Below are positions 23,858-36,060 of a stretch of 64,000 nucleotides of DNA, piece after piece. The stretch comes from Cycas panzhihuaensis (lineage: Eukaryota; Cycadophyta): the NCBI GenBank assembly GCA_023213395.1, contig CM041465.1, positions 232,135,741-232,199,740 on the forward strand. Direction: 5' to 3'. The stretch's first letter is position 1, and each line of letters begins with the position of its first letter. Under the pieces are notes generated by a model. The model searched no databases. It saw only the letters and a program-made list of their open reading frames with translations, and was not told where the DNA came from. The position numbers were made by a program, and so were the translations under genes.

Positions 23858-24322
23858 TACCAGAAAATATATTTGTGTAAGCAGGTTATGAATCAATGTG
23901 TATGTATTCATCAATTAAGGAGGCATGAACACATGATCAATCAACAATATAATCAACTATATGATAAGGGTTTTCAATGAATCAAACATATAATCATAAA
24001 TAACACAAGATCTGTAGTGGAGAACCCTGATGGGAAAAACCATTTTCCAAATGATATATGAGATCTTATGAATATGAATGATGTACAATAACAACCTAAG
24101 TCATCCTAGTCTCACAAGGAGAACTAGGTGATCTAATTTTCCTTCCAATATACATGCCCTTATATAGACTTGTGTCATCTCGTCACTAATTAATAATTTT
24201 GCATTAAATACCAACCAATCAGATCATGTTTGAGAATCTTTACATCAACTAATGATTTAATAACAACTTGACTCTCTCATATCCACAAGTTGGCCATCAT
24301 TAATTAAACATTATCTCCAACA
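23858..24322 (-). repeat. LTR copy 1 of an unusual LTR pair
   Basis: About 465 bases, a direct repeat of 25936-26399. On the minus strand it starts TGTTGGAGATAATG and is preceded by a purine-rich GTGGGAGTG. Unlike a normal 3' LTR it is also followed (23846-23857) by a primer-site-like TGGTATCAAAGC. Confidence 0.75.
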
Positions 24323-24670
24323 CACTCCCACAATATTTAATTCATAAAACATTATAATTTTTTCAAAAAAGAAATCATGTTGGAACTCTCCTCTCTTCTT
24401 TCGTCTTAAATCACTTGTAAATATCAATCAATCATTGTCTTCATTGCTTGTCATCCTGCAAGCAAACATCTTCACCTGCAAATCATCAACATTATCTACA
24501 ACACACTCCCACAATGTTTAATTCATGAAACATTACAATTTTTCCAAAAAAGAAATCATGTTGGAACTCTCCTCTCTTCTTTAGTCTTAAATCACTTGCA
24601 AATATCAATCAATCATTGTCTTCACTACTTGTCATCCTGCAAGCAAACATCTTCACTTGTAAATCATCAA
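24309..24670 (-). repeat. 181-bp tandem duplication at the LTR/internal junction
   Basis: Two adjacent units, 24309-24489 and 24490-24670, differ at only a few positions. The unit starts inside the LTR end (CATTATCT-C/A-CAACACACTCCC) and covers the purine tract and the 3' end of the internal region, so the LTR tip is duplicated with it. Confidence 0.85.
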
Positions 24671-25921
24671 CATAAGTCATAACTCATCATAATATTTGAA
24701 GTTTTCAACCTCCATATCTTCTTCTAGCAAGCTACATAACAAACTCATTGACTCATCAAAATAACAATATTGTAGCCATCTTTGTGGATACTTCCCAATG
24801 AGTTGCGATAGCGAGCATTATTGTCTTCGGCTATCTCATGGATTAGCATGCAATTGAGTGACACTTCTTTTGAGATCAACTCTTGGCCTTACAACTTTCA
24901 CCTACAATGTACACATTCCTGCACTTTTTGCCTCTTAGTTCACACTCTGCGAAGGCTGCGATATGAGTTCTTCTTCAAGCAAAAAATGCCTTCCTTTCAT
25001 CATGACAACATCTTCAAGTTATCTTCTTCATTTGAGCATCCTTCTTTATTTCTCACCCATTAACCTTGCTTCTTTCCTTGATTATTATCGCCACCCTCTA
25101 TCTTGTCATTGGTGCCAAATGCTCTTCACACTGGCTTCAACTTGTTGCCTGAAATGCCTTTCGAATGGGTTGCCTCCTCATCAATCAAATCGTTCAAACT
25201 ATTACTATTATCAACCGATGAATTTTGTTGCATTCTTCACCATACAAGCTTACTGCATGTTCTCATATAGGTTCTTCATTTAGGCATGTTGCTTGTTTCA
25301 TCTTCTCTCACTCATACTTCTTGCCTTTGGCACAACAGACTCTTGTCTTCAACAACCTACATATGATGCAATCATGGACTGTCTTTGGATGGTGAAGATC
25401 GTCATCATGTGCATGCACTTCTTACCATTCTTCTCTCGTCTTTTCACATACAAGATATTGACAAGTAACTAGTTGCTTCATCTTGCTCTTATAGGGTGAT
25501 CAGTCCTGCATCGAAGAACTCATAATGTGCAACTCTCAACGTTGTGGACATATCTTCAATCACTTGCATGCTATACATAGTTGGCCACTCATGCATATAA
25601 ACGTTCACAACAACTCAGCCAAGGAATATTATTGTTTGTTTAATGCAATTTTTTTCATCTCATCTTGTACATGGCTCCTCAATTTGTATGTGGCTCTCAT
25701 CTCTTATTCTCACCTCAATATTGGTCACACATGCATATTATTGTGTCATCTTCCATTGGGCATCTCCTTGCTCATGATAAAACAAACTCAAGTCTACTTC
25801 CATCTTCTTGCTTCTATTTCACTATGCTTCACTCATATAAAGTCTCATATTGGCATCTTCTTAGGGCCTTCTAACCTAGTGCTATGACGCTTCACAAGCT
25901 TCCTTGGGATCTCCTCACCTA
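24671..25921 (-). other. Internal region of the LTR pair, no coding motifs
   Basis: About 1.25 kb between the tandem duplication and the primer site. Read in either direction there is no gag, protease or pol motif. The frames at 24821-25283 and 25525-25887 on the plus strand are Ser/Leu/His-rich, without recognisable domains. It looks like the body of a short non-autonomous LTR element. Confidence 0.5.
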
Positions 25922-25935
25922 GGGCTCTACTACCA
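25922..25935 (-). other. Primer-binding-site-like sequence
   Basis: Minus-strand TGGTAGTAGAGCCC directly after the LTR end, three or fewer changes from TGGTATCAGAGCC. Confidence 0.6.
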
Positions 25936-26399
25936 TATTAGAAAGTATATTTGTGTAAGCAAGATTTGAATCAATGTGTACATATTCATCAGTTAAGGAA
26001 GCATTAACACATGATTAATCAAAGATATAATCAATAATATTATAAGGGCATTCAATGAATTAAACATGCAATTATAAATGACACAAGATTTGTAGTGGAA
26101 AACTTTGATGGGAAAAACCACTTTCCAAATGATATATGAGATCTCATTCATATGAATGATGTACAATAACAACCTAAGTCATCATAGTCTCACAGGGAGA
26201 ATTAGGTGATCTAATTTGCCTTCCAATATACATGCTCTTATATAGACTTGTGTCACCTCATCATCAGCCAATGTGTTACATTGAATATCAACCAATTAGA
26301 TCATGCGTGAGAACCTCCACATCAACAAATGATTTAATAACAATTTGACTCTCTTGTATCCACAACTTAACCATCATTAATCAAACATTATCTCCAACA
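25936..26399 (-). repeat. LTR copy 2 of the unusual LTR pair (5' LTR)
   Basis: Starts TGTTGGAGATAATG at 26399 on the minus strand. It agrees with 23858-24322 over its whole length with scattered differences, so the pair is old. Confidence 0.78.
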
Positions 26400-28010
26400 G
26401 TTGTGTGGATGTGCATTGTAGGTGCCAAGTGTGACATTTTGAAATGTAGGTTTGCTAGGCTATAGTTAGGGTGTTGCAAAATTTTAAGAGGTAGTATTTA
26501 ATGTTTTAATAATTTAAATAAATATTTAGTAAATAGTATTTATAATGTTTATAATATTTTCTATTTGTAATAAATATTTATTATTTAATATATTGATTTA
26601 AATTTTACATTAATTTATATTTAAGATATTTTAATATTTTCTGAGGTGACCCTACCTGGTATGGCCTGGTCCTATTTGGGTGTTTCTTGCCCCTCCCTTG
26701 CCCCCTCTCATACCCATCTATGAATTTGCTACTAAATGGGCACATGCACCAAATGACCATGCTATTTTGGAAGACAATGGTATGGAAGTTATTACAAAAG
26801 AGCTACTTGAGGGGGAGGATCAGGAGGAGGAGCTTTGATGCTCTTCCTCCTCCACTCTTTCCATCATCCCTACCTATTGATATTGCTTTAGGGCCCCCAT
26901 TATGCGTAGGGAGAGGCAAGGTGGGAGTAGGTAGGTACTTATAGGAGTTATGGGATGCATGGAGTTTGTGGAGTGGCATTTCTGTTTTTTGTCCCTGACA
27001 ATAGTGGCCAGGGTTTGTGACAACATGGCTTGTGATCTTAGGATTTTGCATTGTTGTTTCCGTTATGCTGATATTATATGTTGTGTACTTTTTGTAGGTT
27101 AGTGTAGTTTGATAGGAGGAGTTCCCAGCTAAGGTATTGTTAGATGTTAAGGTTATTTGATAGTGCTAAATAGTGCTTTTTGGTGATTGAATTGTGGTGG
27201 TTCAAAACTACACTTATTCTTGATTTTCACCCAGGCTAGTGCATTGATGGCATGCAAGTTTGGAACTTGCAAGGGAAGATCGAGTGTCGATGACCAGGGC
27301 ATTTGTGTTGAGATAGCTCATAGTCTCTTTGTCAAAGATCTATGTTGGAGTTGGTTGTGCAGTAGTCCACAACTCTTTTAGTTCTCAATTTTGTGGGACG
27401 TGTCACTATTTTTTGTCATTAGCAGGCAGTATGAAGATGTCGTTTTAGAGGTTGTAGCACTAGTCTGTGGAGTGTGTTTTGGTACTTTTCTATTTCTATG
27501 GTTCTTGGCATGTGGTTTTTGGATTCGAACATGTGTGCTATGAGTTGCTCTAGCCCTATGTTGGGTCTTTGGTTAAGGATTTTTGTTTGTGCATTTGGTA
27601 TTATGCCTTAGAGGCCTCTAGGGTTTTTTAGAGCCCCACCTATGGCATTGCGAGTTTGTGATTTTGGCTTCAACTTGGCAACCTTTAAGATATGTTGCCT
27701 CATGCATGCGGCCAAGTCTTATTTTTGTGGCTTGTGGTTTATGATTTGATGCCTGTCTAGTAGGTTAGGATATTATGATATTTGGTTTGATATGGTGTCC
27801 TTTGAGATTGAGATCTCATGTTTTTGGTCTTTCTTTGGTATCAATCCTCGGGGTGGCTCAAGTTCATTCAAGTTGGCTCGGATTTTGGTTTATGATCCCC
27901 ATCTTGGGGAGGCCAAGTCTTTGGTGGGACCTTTCTCCCCTTTTTTCGTTGAATATTTGTGGATAATTTTTCCAATTTAATGAAGGAACAATAAAAAAAA
28001 GAAGAGAAAA
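26400..28010 (+). other. Unassigned; possible 3' end of a retroposed sequence
   Basis: A very AT-rich stretch (26480-26640) is followed by mixed sequence and ends, near 27992-27999, in AATAAAAAAAA after an AATTTAATGAAGGAACAA context. That end resembles the poly(A) tail of a LINE or processed transcript on the plus strand. I found no reverse-transcriptase motif and no target duplication, so the call is tentative. Confidence 0.25.
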
Positions 28011-28760
28011 AAAGAGCCACGTGCAAGTGAAGATAAGTGTGACTCTTTACAATAGAGATTGACTTGTGTTTGATTGATGTTGATCATGGCATTATTCAAA
28101 GAAGGTTAGGGCCATTCTTGGCTGAAAGGAGTACACACCATTCTTAATTGATGACAACATATGGTTACTAAAATGGAAGGGTTAGGTTGGCAAGTTGAAG
28201 AAGGTAACAAAAGATAACTTTTTTCTCATTGCTTTTGCCACAATTGGCAAAGCCAAATGTTGGTTGTTTAGTTTGTTGTCTTCATTTTCCCATGAGAATA
28301 AAAAAATGGAGGCTATTGTTTCAAAAGGAGAGAGGTGTAATTAGTCATCACATTATTAGTCACCAAATTCTATTGGGTCAACTAGCATGGAGTGTTGAAC
28401 CCTTAGAGATACTATATGAGTCAAGGTAGTCTCATAATGTAGATTCTAGATATTTGAAAATTTGAAGTCTAAATTTATATGAGAAAGTTATATCCGTCTT
28501 AGCAATGCTCACTTTTTCAAAAACAGAAGTGTGATGGATTATATTCTATTTTGGTAAACATTAGTTTAGCTAGTAGCCCATGTCATGGGAAACAATAGTT
28601 TCTCCTAGTGTTTTGCATTTCCAAATTGCATAAACATCCTGAAAATGGCCTAGAAATGTTCTTGGGATGCTTTCAAAATCCAAAAACATTTTTGGGCCGT
28701 TTTTAGATGTTAAGGGTTGTTTTAGGCAAATTTTGGGTTATTTTATTTTCCTTTTGAATT
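28011..28760. other. No recognisable gene
   Basis: Mixed sequence with short frames only; nothing diagnostic seen. Confidence 0.45.
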
Positions 28761-28942
28761 TTAATATGTTTTTTTTTTTTGTGTGTGTATGTATCAATAA
28801 ACTATTTGATGTGTCTGTATACATATATTATATAAAAATATATTTTTACAATACACACACACACGTGCGCGCATATACATACTTGATATGGATGTATACA
28901 TATCTTATATATATTTTATATATGACATGTTTTTATAGTTAG

Positions 28943-29008
<66 letters not shown>
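28943..29008 (+). repeat. Compound microsatellite (TA)10(GA)23
   Basis: Ten TA units at 28943-28962 pass directly into 23 uninterrupted GA units at 28963-29008. A short AC run lies nearby at 28850-28864. Uninterrupted repeats of this length are usually variable in length between individuals. Confidence 0.95.
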
Positions 29009-29011
<3 letters not shown>

Positions 29012-29635
29012 ATTTTTAAAATTTGAAAAACCTAATTTTGATGTTTTTGCATGTCCTAAATTTTTGAAAATTTACATTTTCCCATTTCTATTTTTGTTCA
29101 GATGTTTCTGGCAACTAGCTAAGTTGCTTGAAAAGTGGAAGCAGGAAAATGTAAAAATGGAAACAGAAACATGGAAATGCTATTTTTCAAGAAGGTCGAA
29201 AACACAAGAATGGCAAATTAGGGTTTTCAAAAAGAAACATTAAAAAATTATATAGAAATAATATATCAAATAATGCATCTAAAAATAAAACAACATACAC
29301 ATACATTATCAAAACATGGCGAAATAATTTCAATCATTGGATTTATTGTTTTCCAAATTTTATATCTTATTTTAATACTTACTAGTTAGGGTATGTAGCA
29401 AGCGAAGCCCTCTTGCCATGTAGTCCCCACCCATTTTTTAATAATTTATGTGACTAAAAACATTTTTTGGCTACAAATGCCTAGGAAATGTTTTCAGGAA
29501 ATGGAAATAGCTTGGACATGTTTATGGGAGGGTTCCATGGTGTTTCCAAGTTTCTGGGTTTAAAAAATATGGAACTTTCAAGAAAAGTGGAATTTTTGGT
29601 CATGTAGGCTAATAGTTATTCTTGATATACTTTGA
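29009..29635. other. No recognisable gene
   Basis: AT-rich, no frame of note; ends at the target duplication TTTGA (29631-29635) of the next element. Confidence 0.5.
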
Positions 29636-30154
29636 TGTGGTGATGTCCATTGTTTATAGACAACAAATATGGCATTCACAACATAGATAATTTATAAAAA
29701 ACAACATCTCATCATAATTAACAGCAAATATTCAGAGCAGTTAAGATATAATAGTAAATCACATAATAATATCAAATTAATATCAAACTTGCCATAGTAA
29801 ATAGTAAATACTAGATAAAATAACAACATTGTCTTTCCCTCTTCAAGGCAAGGGTTTCTTCCCAAAATGGCAGAAAGCGCCCTAATGGCTTTAGGCCATT
29901 AGTCCAAATCCAAAATATCAAATTCTCCAAAGATGATTTACAAATGAATGAGGCTCATCTATTTAGAGGCTTTTTTTCTCTTTGTAAAACCATCTATTAT
30001 TCTCTTACTTAAAAATACTGACTTCATAATAATAATAATTTAGGGATGGAATGACTATCCCTCTTGAAAAATGGACTTCCTTTAAAAACTGACTTCATAA
30101 TAATAATTCCCTCTATAGAAAACTAACTTCTTCTTTATTTTTGGGAACACTACA
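29636..30154 (-). repeat. 3' LTR of the non-autonomous element
   Basis: 519 bases. On the minus strand it starts TGTAGTGTTCCC at 30154 and ends CATCACCACA at 29636. It matches the split 5' LTR, including the unusual run of ATA(ATA) units near 30030. Confidence 0.9.
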
Positions 30155-30170
30155 ATCTCCCTCCCCTTAA
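30155..30170 (-). other. Polypurine tract
   Basis: Minus-strand TTAAGGGGAGGGAGAT directly before the 3' LTR; primes plus-strand DNA synthesis in LTR elements. Confidence 0.85.
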
Positions 30171-31779
30171 AATAATACTTCGCCCTCAAAGTATTGGAAA
30201 TTGCATGTCGTTTGGCTTTGTCCAACTTTGACCAGTTTTTCCAGCCACCGCCTGCTAAGTCCTATATTTCATGAAGACTAGGTCCCATCTTACAACTTCT
30301 GTTGGATTTGTTGAGGAGTGTTTTGAATTTGCTAATGCTCGTTCGTGGAGCTAGGTAGATGTTGTAAACTAACCTATATTGAAGGGATCTTGGGACCTGT
30401 GAGATGCCTCAAATGCCTTGTCTTAGTCTTGCTTTGTGTTTGCACATTTTGTCCCCTAATGGAATGGCTTATGGAATGAGAGGTGCTTGGAATACTGAGG
30501 AATTTTGTGGGGGATGTTATGATGGAATTTGGAAGATTTGTAAAAGAGTCGATCATATGGGTCTTGAATTGATGATTGCTTAGCGAAAAAGAAAATGGAA
30601 GAAGTGGAATTTTGAATGGTGATCTGCCACAACTTTGAAGGTGTAGAAAGGAAGGATGAAGTTTGGACTTTGACTTGAATGAGAATTTGTGAAGTGTTTG
30701 TTTGACTGCAAGAATTCCTTGGGGAGAAGGACGAATAAGGGATTAGTGATAGATGTTCTCTATGGAAAAATATTTTAATAGGGTTTTAAGAATAACGTTT
30801 AGAAAAATGAAGGATTTAATTTAAAAAAACAATTTTGGTAGTGTGGAAAAGAAGGGGATTGGAATGGATTAAATGGGGTTTTGTAGGGAGTAATCATCAT
30901 ACTATGTGATGAAACCTGATGATGTGAGGATGGATGATTTAGAATAGCCTGATGAGGAAAAATCCAAGAAGGGGAAAATTTGTGTAAAGATAGCATTAGA
31001 CTAGTGTTGTAAAAGGGAATTGGGGTTTGCCTTACGATGAAATGAGAGCTAAGGGGATTAGGGTTTGGATCGGCTATGGAAAAAGGAAAAGAAGGATTTT
31101 TCTACAACTATGAAGCTTGGAAATGAGAGAGGACAAATGAAACTACCAAATGAAATGCACATGTGCAACACACGATCAATGAGTACCTTGTTAGATTTGC
31201 ATGAGGTTTGTTGAGGTTCTTCTTTAGAATCTTTTGCATCCACTAGCTATTCTTTCGCTTGTTCTTCCACATCTTCGTGCTGCTCCCGTGTAACTTCTAC
31301 TTAGGTCTCTTCCTTGATCTTGATTTGCCTCTTATAAGATTCTTCCATCATATGTGCTTGCTTCGAGTATTCTATGCATTCTTGTTGTTTCTTCTAAACT
31401 AGCTCCTCTTCATGTTCTTGCAAGGTCTCTGAGATTTCCTCAATAATAGTTTATCCTTCTTCTTCTTTTGTTTTTGCCAATTTGTCTGGTAGCTTTGATG
31501 CTTTGATATCCTCACGAGAAGCTTTGATACATGCAAATCAGAACCAATACCAGTTAGAGAGTATAAATGCTTCTTTAGACCAATTTATGAACCAATCAAG
31601 AGCTCTTCCTTCAAGGAAGAGTTTTAACAATGGTCCATACACTTCGATTTTTGTATCCTACGTGTATTCACAATAGATCTCGAGTGTTTCTGCCCAAGCC
31701 CTCATCTCATTCTTGTGATTTAGATTTTAAAAATTTAGCTCAATTTTTGCTTTTAGTCTCTTAGCTTTAGACTCTTGAT
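30171..31779 (-). other. Interior of the non-autonomous element, no conserved domain
   Basis: About 1.6 kb on the minus strand with short frames only. No protease, RT, RNase H or integrase motif is visible. The plus-strand frame 31482-31676 is a shadow. Confidence 0.55.
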
Positions 31780-32110
31780 GTGCCCTCTTTAGTTCTCGAG
31801 TTTTCTTTGCAAATTTATGTTTATCATTGTACTTGAAACTACTTTGGAATCATCTTTCTTTAAAATCCTCCTATATCACCCTTCTTAAAAATGATCACTT
31901 AAAGTACTCTGAGTCCTCATAGATTCTGCCAAATTGTCAGAACCAATTTACTCCTTTACCACTTAGATACTGGGATGCGAAAGGAATCTTCTTTCCTTCA
32001 GGCATCAGGTGAATGTTGAAATAGGCGTCCAGCATCATTGTCCATTTTATCGCCTCTATTCCTTCGTCGAGGTCACATTTTTTTAATGAGATCTACACTT
32101 TGTCAGCCAT
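31780..32110 (-). pseudogene. Relic Ty3-type gag
   Basis: On the minus strand EAIKWTMMLDAYFNIHLMPE is followed by KKIPFASQYLSGKGVNWF, then after a stop by FGRIYEDSEYFK and a basic tail. This is the W/ALDAYF...A...L.G.A..W core of Ty3 gag. Multiple stops show it is dead. Confidence 0.7.
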
Positions 32111-33058
32111 CTCAGATGGCTCAATTAAATTCCTTCATGTGACTATGGATACTCAAAAAAATTTTGGTCAACAAGAGCTACAACTTCACCGATTAAAATC
32201 TATACCATGCATCAGTCAAAACTATCAAATATGACAACTCAAATGATTGCCTCTGAACCAAGATTCCAACAGTTTGAACAACACTACAATCTGGCACTTA
32301 TAGCTTGAATTATGGGTGAAAACATCCAGTACCCCTTTTTTAAAAACAAAAAAAAAATGATAAACACTTTTTCTTCACTGACCCAAGTTGAGTAATTCCT
32401 TTTCTTGAGTGGAAATGACTTCAAAACATCTCTAATGGGCTAGGTTTGAGGTGATTTGGAACTTTGTAGCTCCTGTAAAGGCCCCCGCAAGTTGGATAAA
32501 AAATTTAAATTTTAGGGTAGCAACAATACTCTCCACTAAAATAGCAATAACTACTGAACTAGATCTCCAAATTGAAAATTTGTTTTTTTAAGTAATCTAT
32601 GCTTCAAGTTGCATCAATTCAAAAAAAAAAAAGAAAAATTCGGGTCATTTGGATACTTGCAACAATAGTTATGGCCTTTTCAATGTTGGTCATAATTAGA
32701 GTTTTTGGGGATTGCAATAATACTTGTTATTAAAATGTTGATAACTTTTCATTCCAATATCCTATGGATCCGAAACCGCTTCCAACAAAAAGTAGATGCA
32801 GAGATACATAGATTGCAAAAAAAATTGAGGTCAATCAGAGACCTGTAGTGAAAGTTATGGTTGTTTAAAGTTATAGTAGCAAATTTTAGGCCCTAAAAAC
32901 AATGATGGACAGTAGACTGAAATTCAATTCCTTGCGATTTTTGCAATTTCACTCCAAAACCTATGGTATAACCACTCAAAATTTGCAAAACAGGCATGGT
33001 CAACTCAAATTTGTGGCTATTTTTTAGAAATTCTTCCGTTTATGCTCATGAAAATGAA
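32111..33058 (-). other. Leader of the non-autonomous element
   Basis: About 950 bases between the primer site and gag. No frame of interest. A-rich runs at about 32340 and 32620. Confidence 0.5.
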
Positions 33059-33070
33059 GCTCTAATACCA
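33059..33070 (-). other. Primer-binding site of the non-autonomous element
   Basis: Minus-strand TGGTATTAGAGC, one base from the canonical initiator-Met site, two bases after the LTR end at 33073. Confidence 0.85.
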
Positions 33071-33072
33071 TT

Positions 33073-33540
33073 TGTGGCAATGCCCACCATTTATAGACAA
33101 CAAATGTAGCATTCACACCATAGATAACTTACGAAAAACAACATCTCATCATAATTAATAATAAATATCCATAGTAGTTCAGATATAATAGAAAACCACA
33201 TATAATATCAAATTAATATCAAACTTACCATAGTAAATAGTAAATACCAGATAAAATAACAACAATATCTTGCCCTCTTTGAGGCAAGGGTTTCCTCCCA
33301 AAATGGCACAAAGTGCCCTAATGGCTCTAAGCCATTAGTCCAGATAAAAAATATCAAATTCTCCAAAGATGATTTACAAATTAGTGAAGCTCATTTATTT
33401 ATAGGCTTCTTTTCTCTCTCTAAAACCATCTATTATTCTCTCACTTAAAAATACTGACTTCATAATAATAATAATAATTTAGAGATGCATGACTATCCCT
33501 CCTAAAAATACCGACTTCCTTTGAAAACTGACTTCATAAT
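33073..33540 (-). repeat. 5' LTR (larger part) of the non-autonomous element
   Basis: 468 bases matching 29636 onwards. It is interrupted at 33540 by the young copia; the rest continues at 38110-38167 and ends TGTAGCATTTCC on the minus strand. Confidence 0.9.
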
Positions 33541-33755
33541 TGTTAAGATATAATGTTTTATCTAAAGGGGTTCATGTTAAACTAACCCTTAATCACTCTG
33601 ATGAGATCATGCCACTTGGCAACATCTAAGTGATTGGTTACATAGGTGGTTGTAACCAACTCCTTATTCATGTATACTTAAATGAATGGAATCTCAATAG
33701 AAAGACAATCCTTTTTCCTTTCTCTATTCATCTCTGAATAGTGTCTGTTTCAACA
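33541..33755 (+). repeat. 5' LTR of the young copia
   Basis: Starts TGTTAAGATATAATG, ends TCTGTTTCAACA. Indistinguishable by eye from 37895-38109. A TATA-like TATACTTAAATG lies near 33688. Confidence 0.97.
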
Positions 33756-33767
33756 TGGTATCGAGGC
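33756..33767 (+). other. Altered primer-binding site
   Basis: TGGTATCGAGGC directly after the LTR. Canonical is TGGTATCAGAGC; the CAGAG core is changed to CGAGG, which would weaken initiator-tRNA pairing. Confidence 0.75.
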
Positions 33768-34338
33768 GGGGTGCTCAAGCGGCACCTTCGAAGGGATTTC
33801 TTACGTGTATCAAATCTATCAAGTGTTGAAGGGAGAATTGACAATCAACGTCCTTAATTCATTATAAATGCGGAAGTGTACGGACTGTCACGGACTGTGC
33901 GGACGGCTTTTTCAACGATGTCGGATCGAGGCGAAAATTTGCGGGAGGTAGATCGAAGCACGCCGAACACTTCTTTCTTCCAGAGCGAAGCATTTGAGGC
34001 CGTTTTCAAGCGAAACAGCCCCTAACCGATCCAGCGGTTTTGGAGTAACGGGCGAAATCTCCTCGTTTTTGAAAAATTCCGGGTATTCTTGGTCGAAATC
34101 CTTCACCACGATCATCTGATTAATTTGCATCCAATTTGAAGATTTGTTTTGAGATTTTCAAGTGTTTTTCTCAAAAATCGACTTTACGCCCTAGCGCCGT
34201 TTTCCTTCGAGCCGTTTCTCTCATTTAAAAATATTTTCAAAAATCCGTCTTGGATCCTTAAAGCGACTTGAATATCTACGTTTTGGGGTACACTTCATTT
34301 TGGCGTACACCTAGGGTTTTGTCACGAAATCCATTACA

Positions 34339-34958
34339 ATGCGGACTTGCCCTAAATCGGTTTTAATCCAAAAATCATGTCTTCCTCCATTATTACCTTT
34401 GCCCGAATCAAAAACTCACGGTACAAATTATCATGTGTGGAAAATCAAAATGGAGACCATTACGGTCATGAAAGGCCTGAAATTGCACGGGGAAAGGAAA
34501 CCCGTCCTCCGCGGTGATGAAAAATTAAAGAGTGGATTGAAAGAAATAATATGGGTAGTCTTACACTTAAAATGTCCATTTCAGATTCAGTACTTGTTTA
34601 TGTTGAAAAACTGAATCAAACTTCTGAGATTTGGAAATGCTTGGAAAATCTTTATGGTCAAAAGAATAAAGCAAGGATAATCACACTCAAAGAGGAACTG
34701 TACAAACTTCATATGAAAAAAAACGAAGAAGAAGAAGAAGAAGAAGAAGAAACTGCTTTCATCACAGCATTAGTTACGGGAATGAAAGACAAAGATATTT
34801 GGTACATAGATTCAGGAGCCTCTAAACACATGACGAGTCGGGAAGATTGGTTCCAAACCATAAGTCCATATAATATGGACAAGTCCGTGGAGCTAGGCGA
34901 CAAGTATTCCCTTGACATCAAAGGATTGGAACCATTTCAAGAATCTGAATGGAAATGA
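34339..34958 (+). pseudogene. Shortened copia gag fused to protease
   Basis: The first frame (34339-34614) has GTNYHVWKIKMETITVMKGL, the copia gag N-terminal motif. After a frameshift near 34545 the second frame continues LNQTSEIWKCLENLYGQKNK and EELYKLHMKKN, runs into nine consecutive Glu, and passes straight to the protease site IWYIDSGASKHMTS. Compared with the related copy at 2701-3300, the stretch containing both CCHC knuckles is missing, with the Glu run at the deletion point. The protease motif DSGAS is intact. The frame stops at 34956. Confidence 0.85.
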
Positions 34959-35169
34959 GCGGAAAATTGGAAATGTTCTCTATGTACCGGACTTAAAGAT
35001 GAACCTTCTTTCGGTTTCTCGGTGAGCAAAAGGGCCGAGAACCATTTTGATGAAGAAGGAAATTGTCACATCTTGGACATGAAAAAGACGGAAAAACTAT
35101 TGGAAAAGGGATCGGATGCAATGATCTCTACAAACTTCTGTCAATCACACTTCCTTGTTTAGAGGAAAA

Positions 35170-36060
35170 AGCTTGTTTGCTCTTAAATCGATAATAAAGT
35201 TTGGCATTTAAGGTATGGACATCTTCAATTGACACACTTAAACAAATGGAAAAGTCGAAATGGTAAATGGTTTACCTAATATTACCTCAGATACATTTGT
35301 TTGTAAAGGTTGTCAACTCGGAAAACAACATAGGTTTCCGTTTAAAGAAAGTACGTGGAAATCTAAGTCTAAATTGGATCTGATACACACGGATATTTGT
35401 GGTCCTCTTTCACCATTGTCGATAAATGGATGCGATATTTCTTGACCTTCATTGATGATTTCACCGAAAAGTTTGGGTATATTTTTACATAATAAATCAA
35501 GCTTTTGAAACATTTAAAGAATTTAAAGGCGAAGTTGAACTAGAATCGGGAATGAAAATCAAGTGTATCGGTCGAGACGGAGGGGAGAATATATGTCGAG
35601 CGAGTTTCTAAATTACCGCAAATCTGAGGAGGAATTCGAAGACAAGTAACAACTCCCTATACTCCTCGGTCAAATGGAGTAGGCGAAAGAAAGAATAGGA
35701 CCTTAATGGAGATGGCTCGAAGCATGATGTATGGGACAAAGATATCCAAGACATCTTTGGGCGAGCGGTCGGCCTGACTGCTACACGATAAGCAGTCCAA
35801 CGAATCTTGAAGAATATCACTCGGAGGAAGCTTGGGACGGGTTTCAAACTGATGTAAGTTTTCTTAAGGTTTTTGGCGATCAAGCATTTGTGCATATCAC
35901 GACAAAAGAGATCCAAATTAGATGCAAAAAGCATAGAATGTGTTTTGATAGGATATAGTAAAATTCAAAAGCATATAAGTGCATAGATCCTAAAACAAAT
36001 AAAATCTATGTAAGTAGAGATGTCGTATTCAATGAGGATACTTGGAAAAATCCTCACGGA
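35170..36060 (+). pseudogene. Copia integrase with frameshifts
   Basis: The finger region spans LRYGHLQLTHL (about 35208) to CKGCQLGKQHRFP (about 35300). HTDICGPLSPLS holds the first catalytic Asp (35385-35430). The second appears as GRDGGEN near 35570 and the Glu in TPYTPRSNGVGERKNRT (35655-35700), each in a different frame. A segment near 35720-35830 is shortened relative to other copia copies. The end of the C-terminal block is seen near 35870-36050 (FLKVFGDQAFVHI, YVSRDVVFNEDTW). At least four frame changes. Confidence 0.85.

Noticed and set aside
24821-25887. Ser/Leu/His-rich plus-strand frames in the LTR-pair interior
   Set aside because: No domain, no conserved start context, and on the strand opposite to the LTR orientation.
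26400-28010. A host gene or complete LINE ending at the A run near 28000
   Set aside because: No RT, endonuclease or other domain could be found and no target duplication was seen; kept only as an unassigned stretch.
34709-34921. Ser-run minus-strand frame
   Set aside because: Antisense of the Glu run in copia gag; the serine repeat is the complement of GAA codons.
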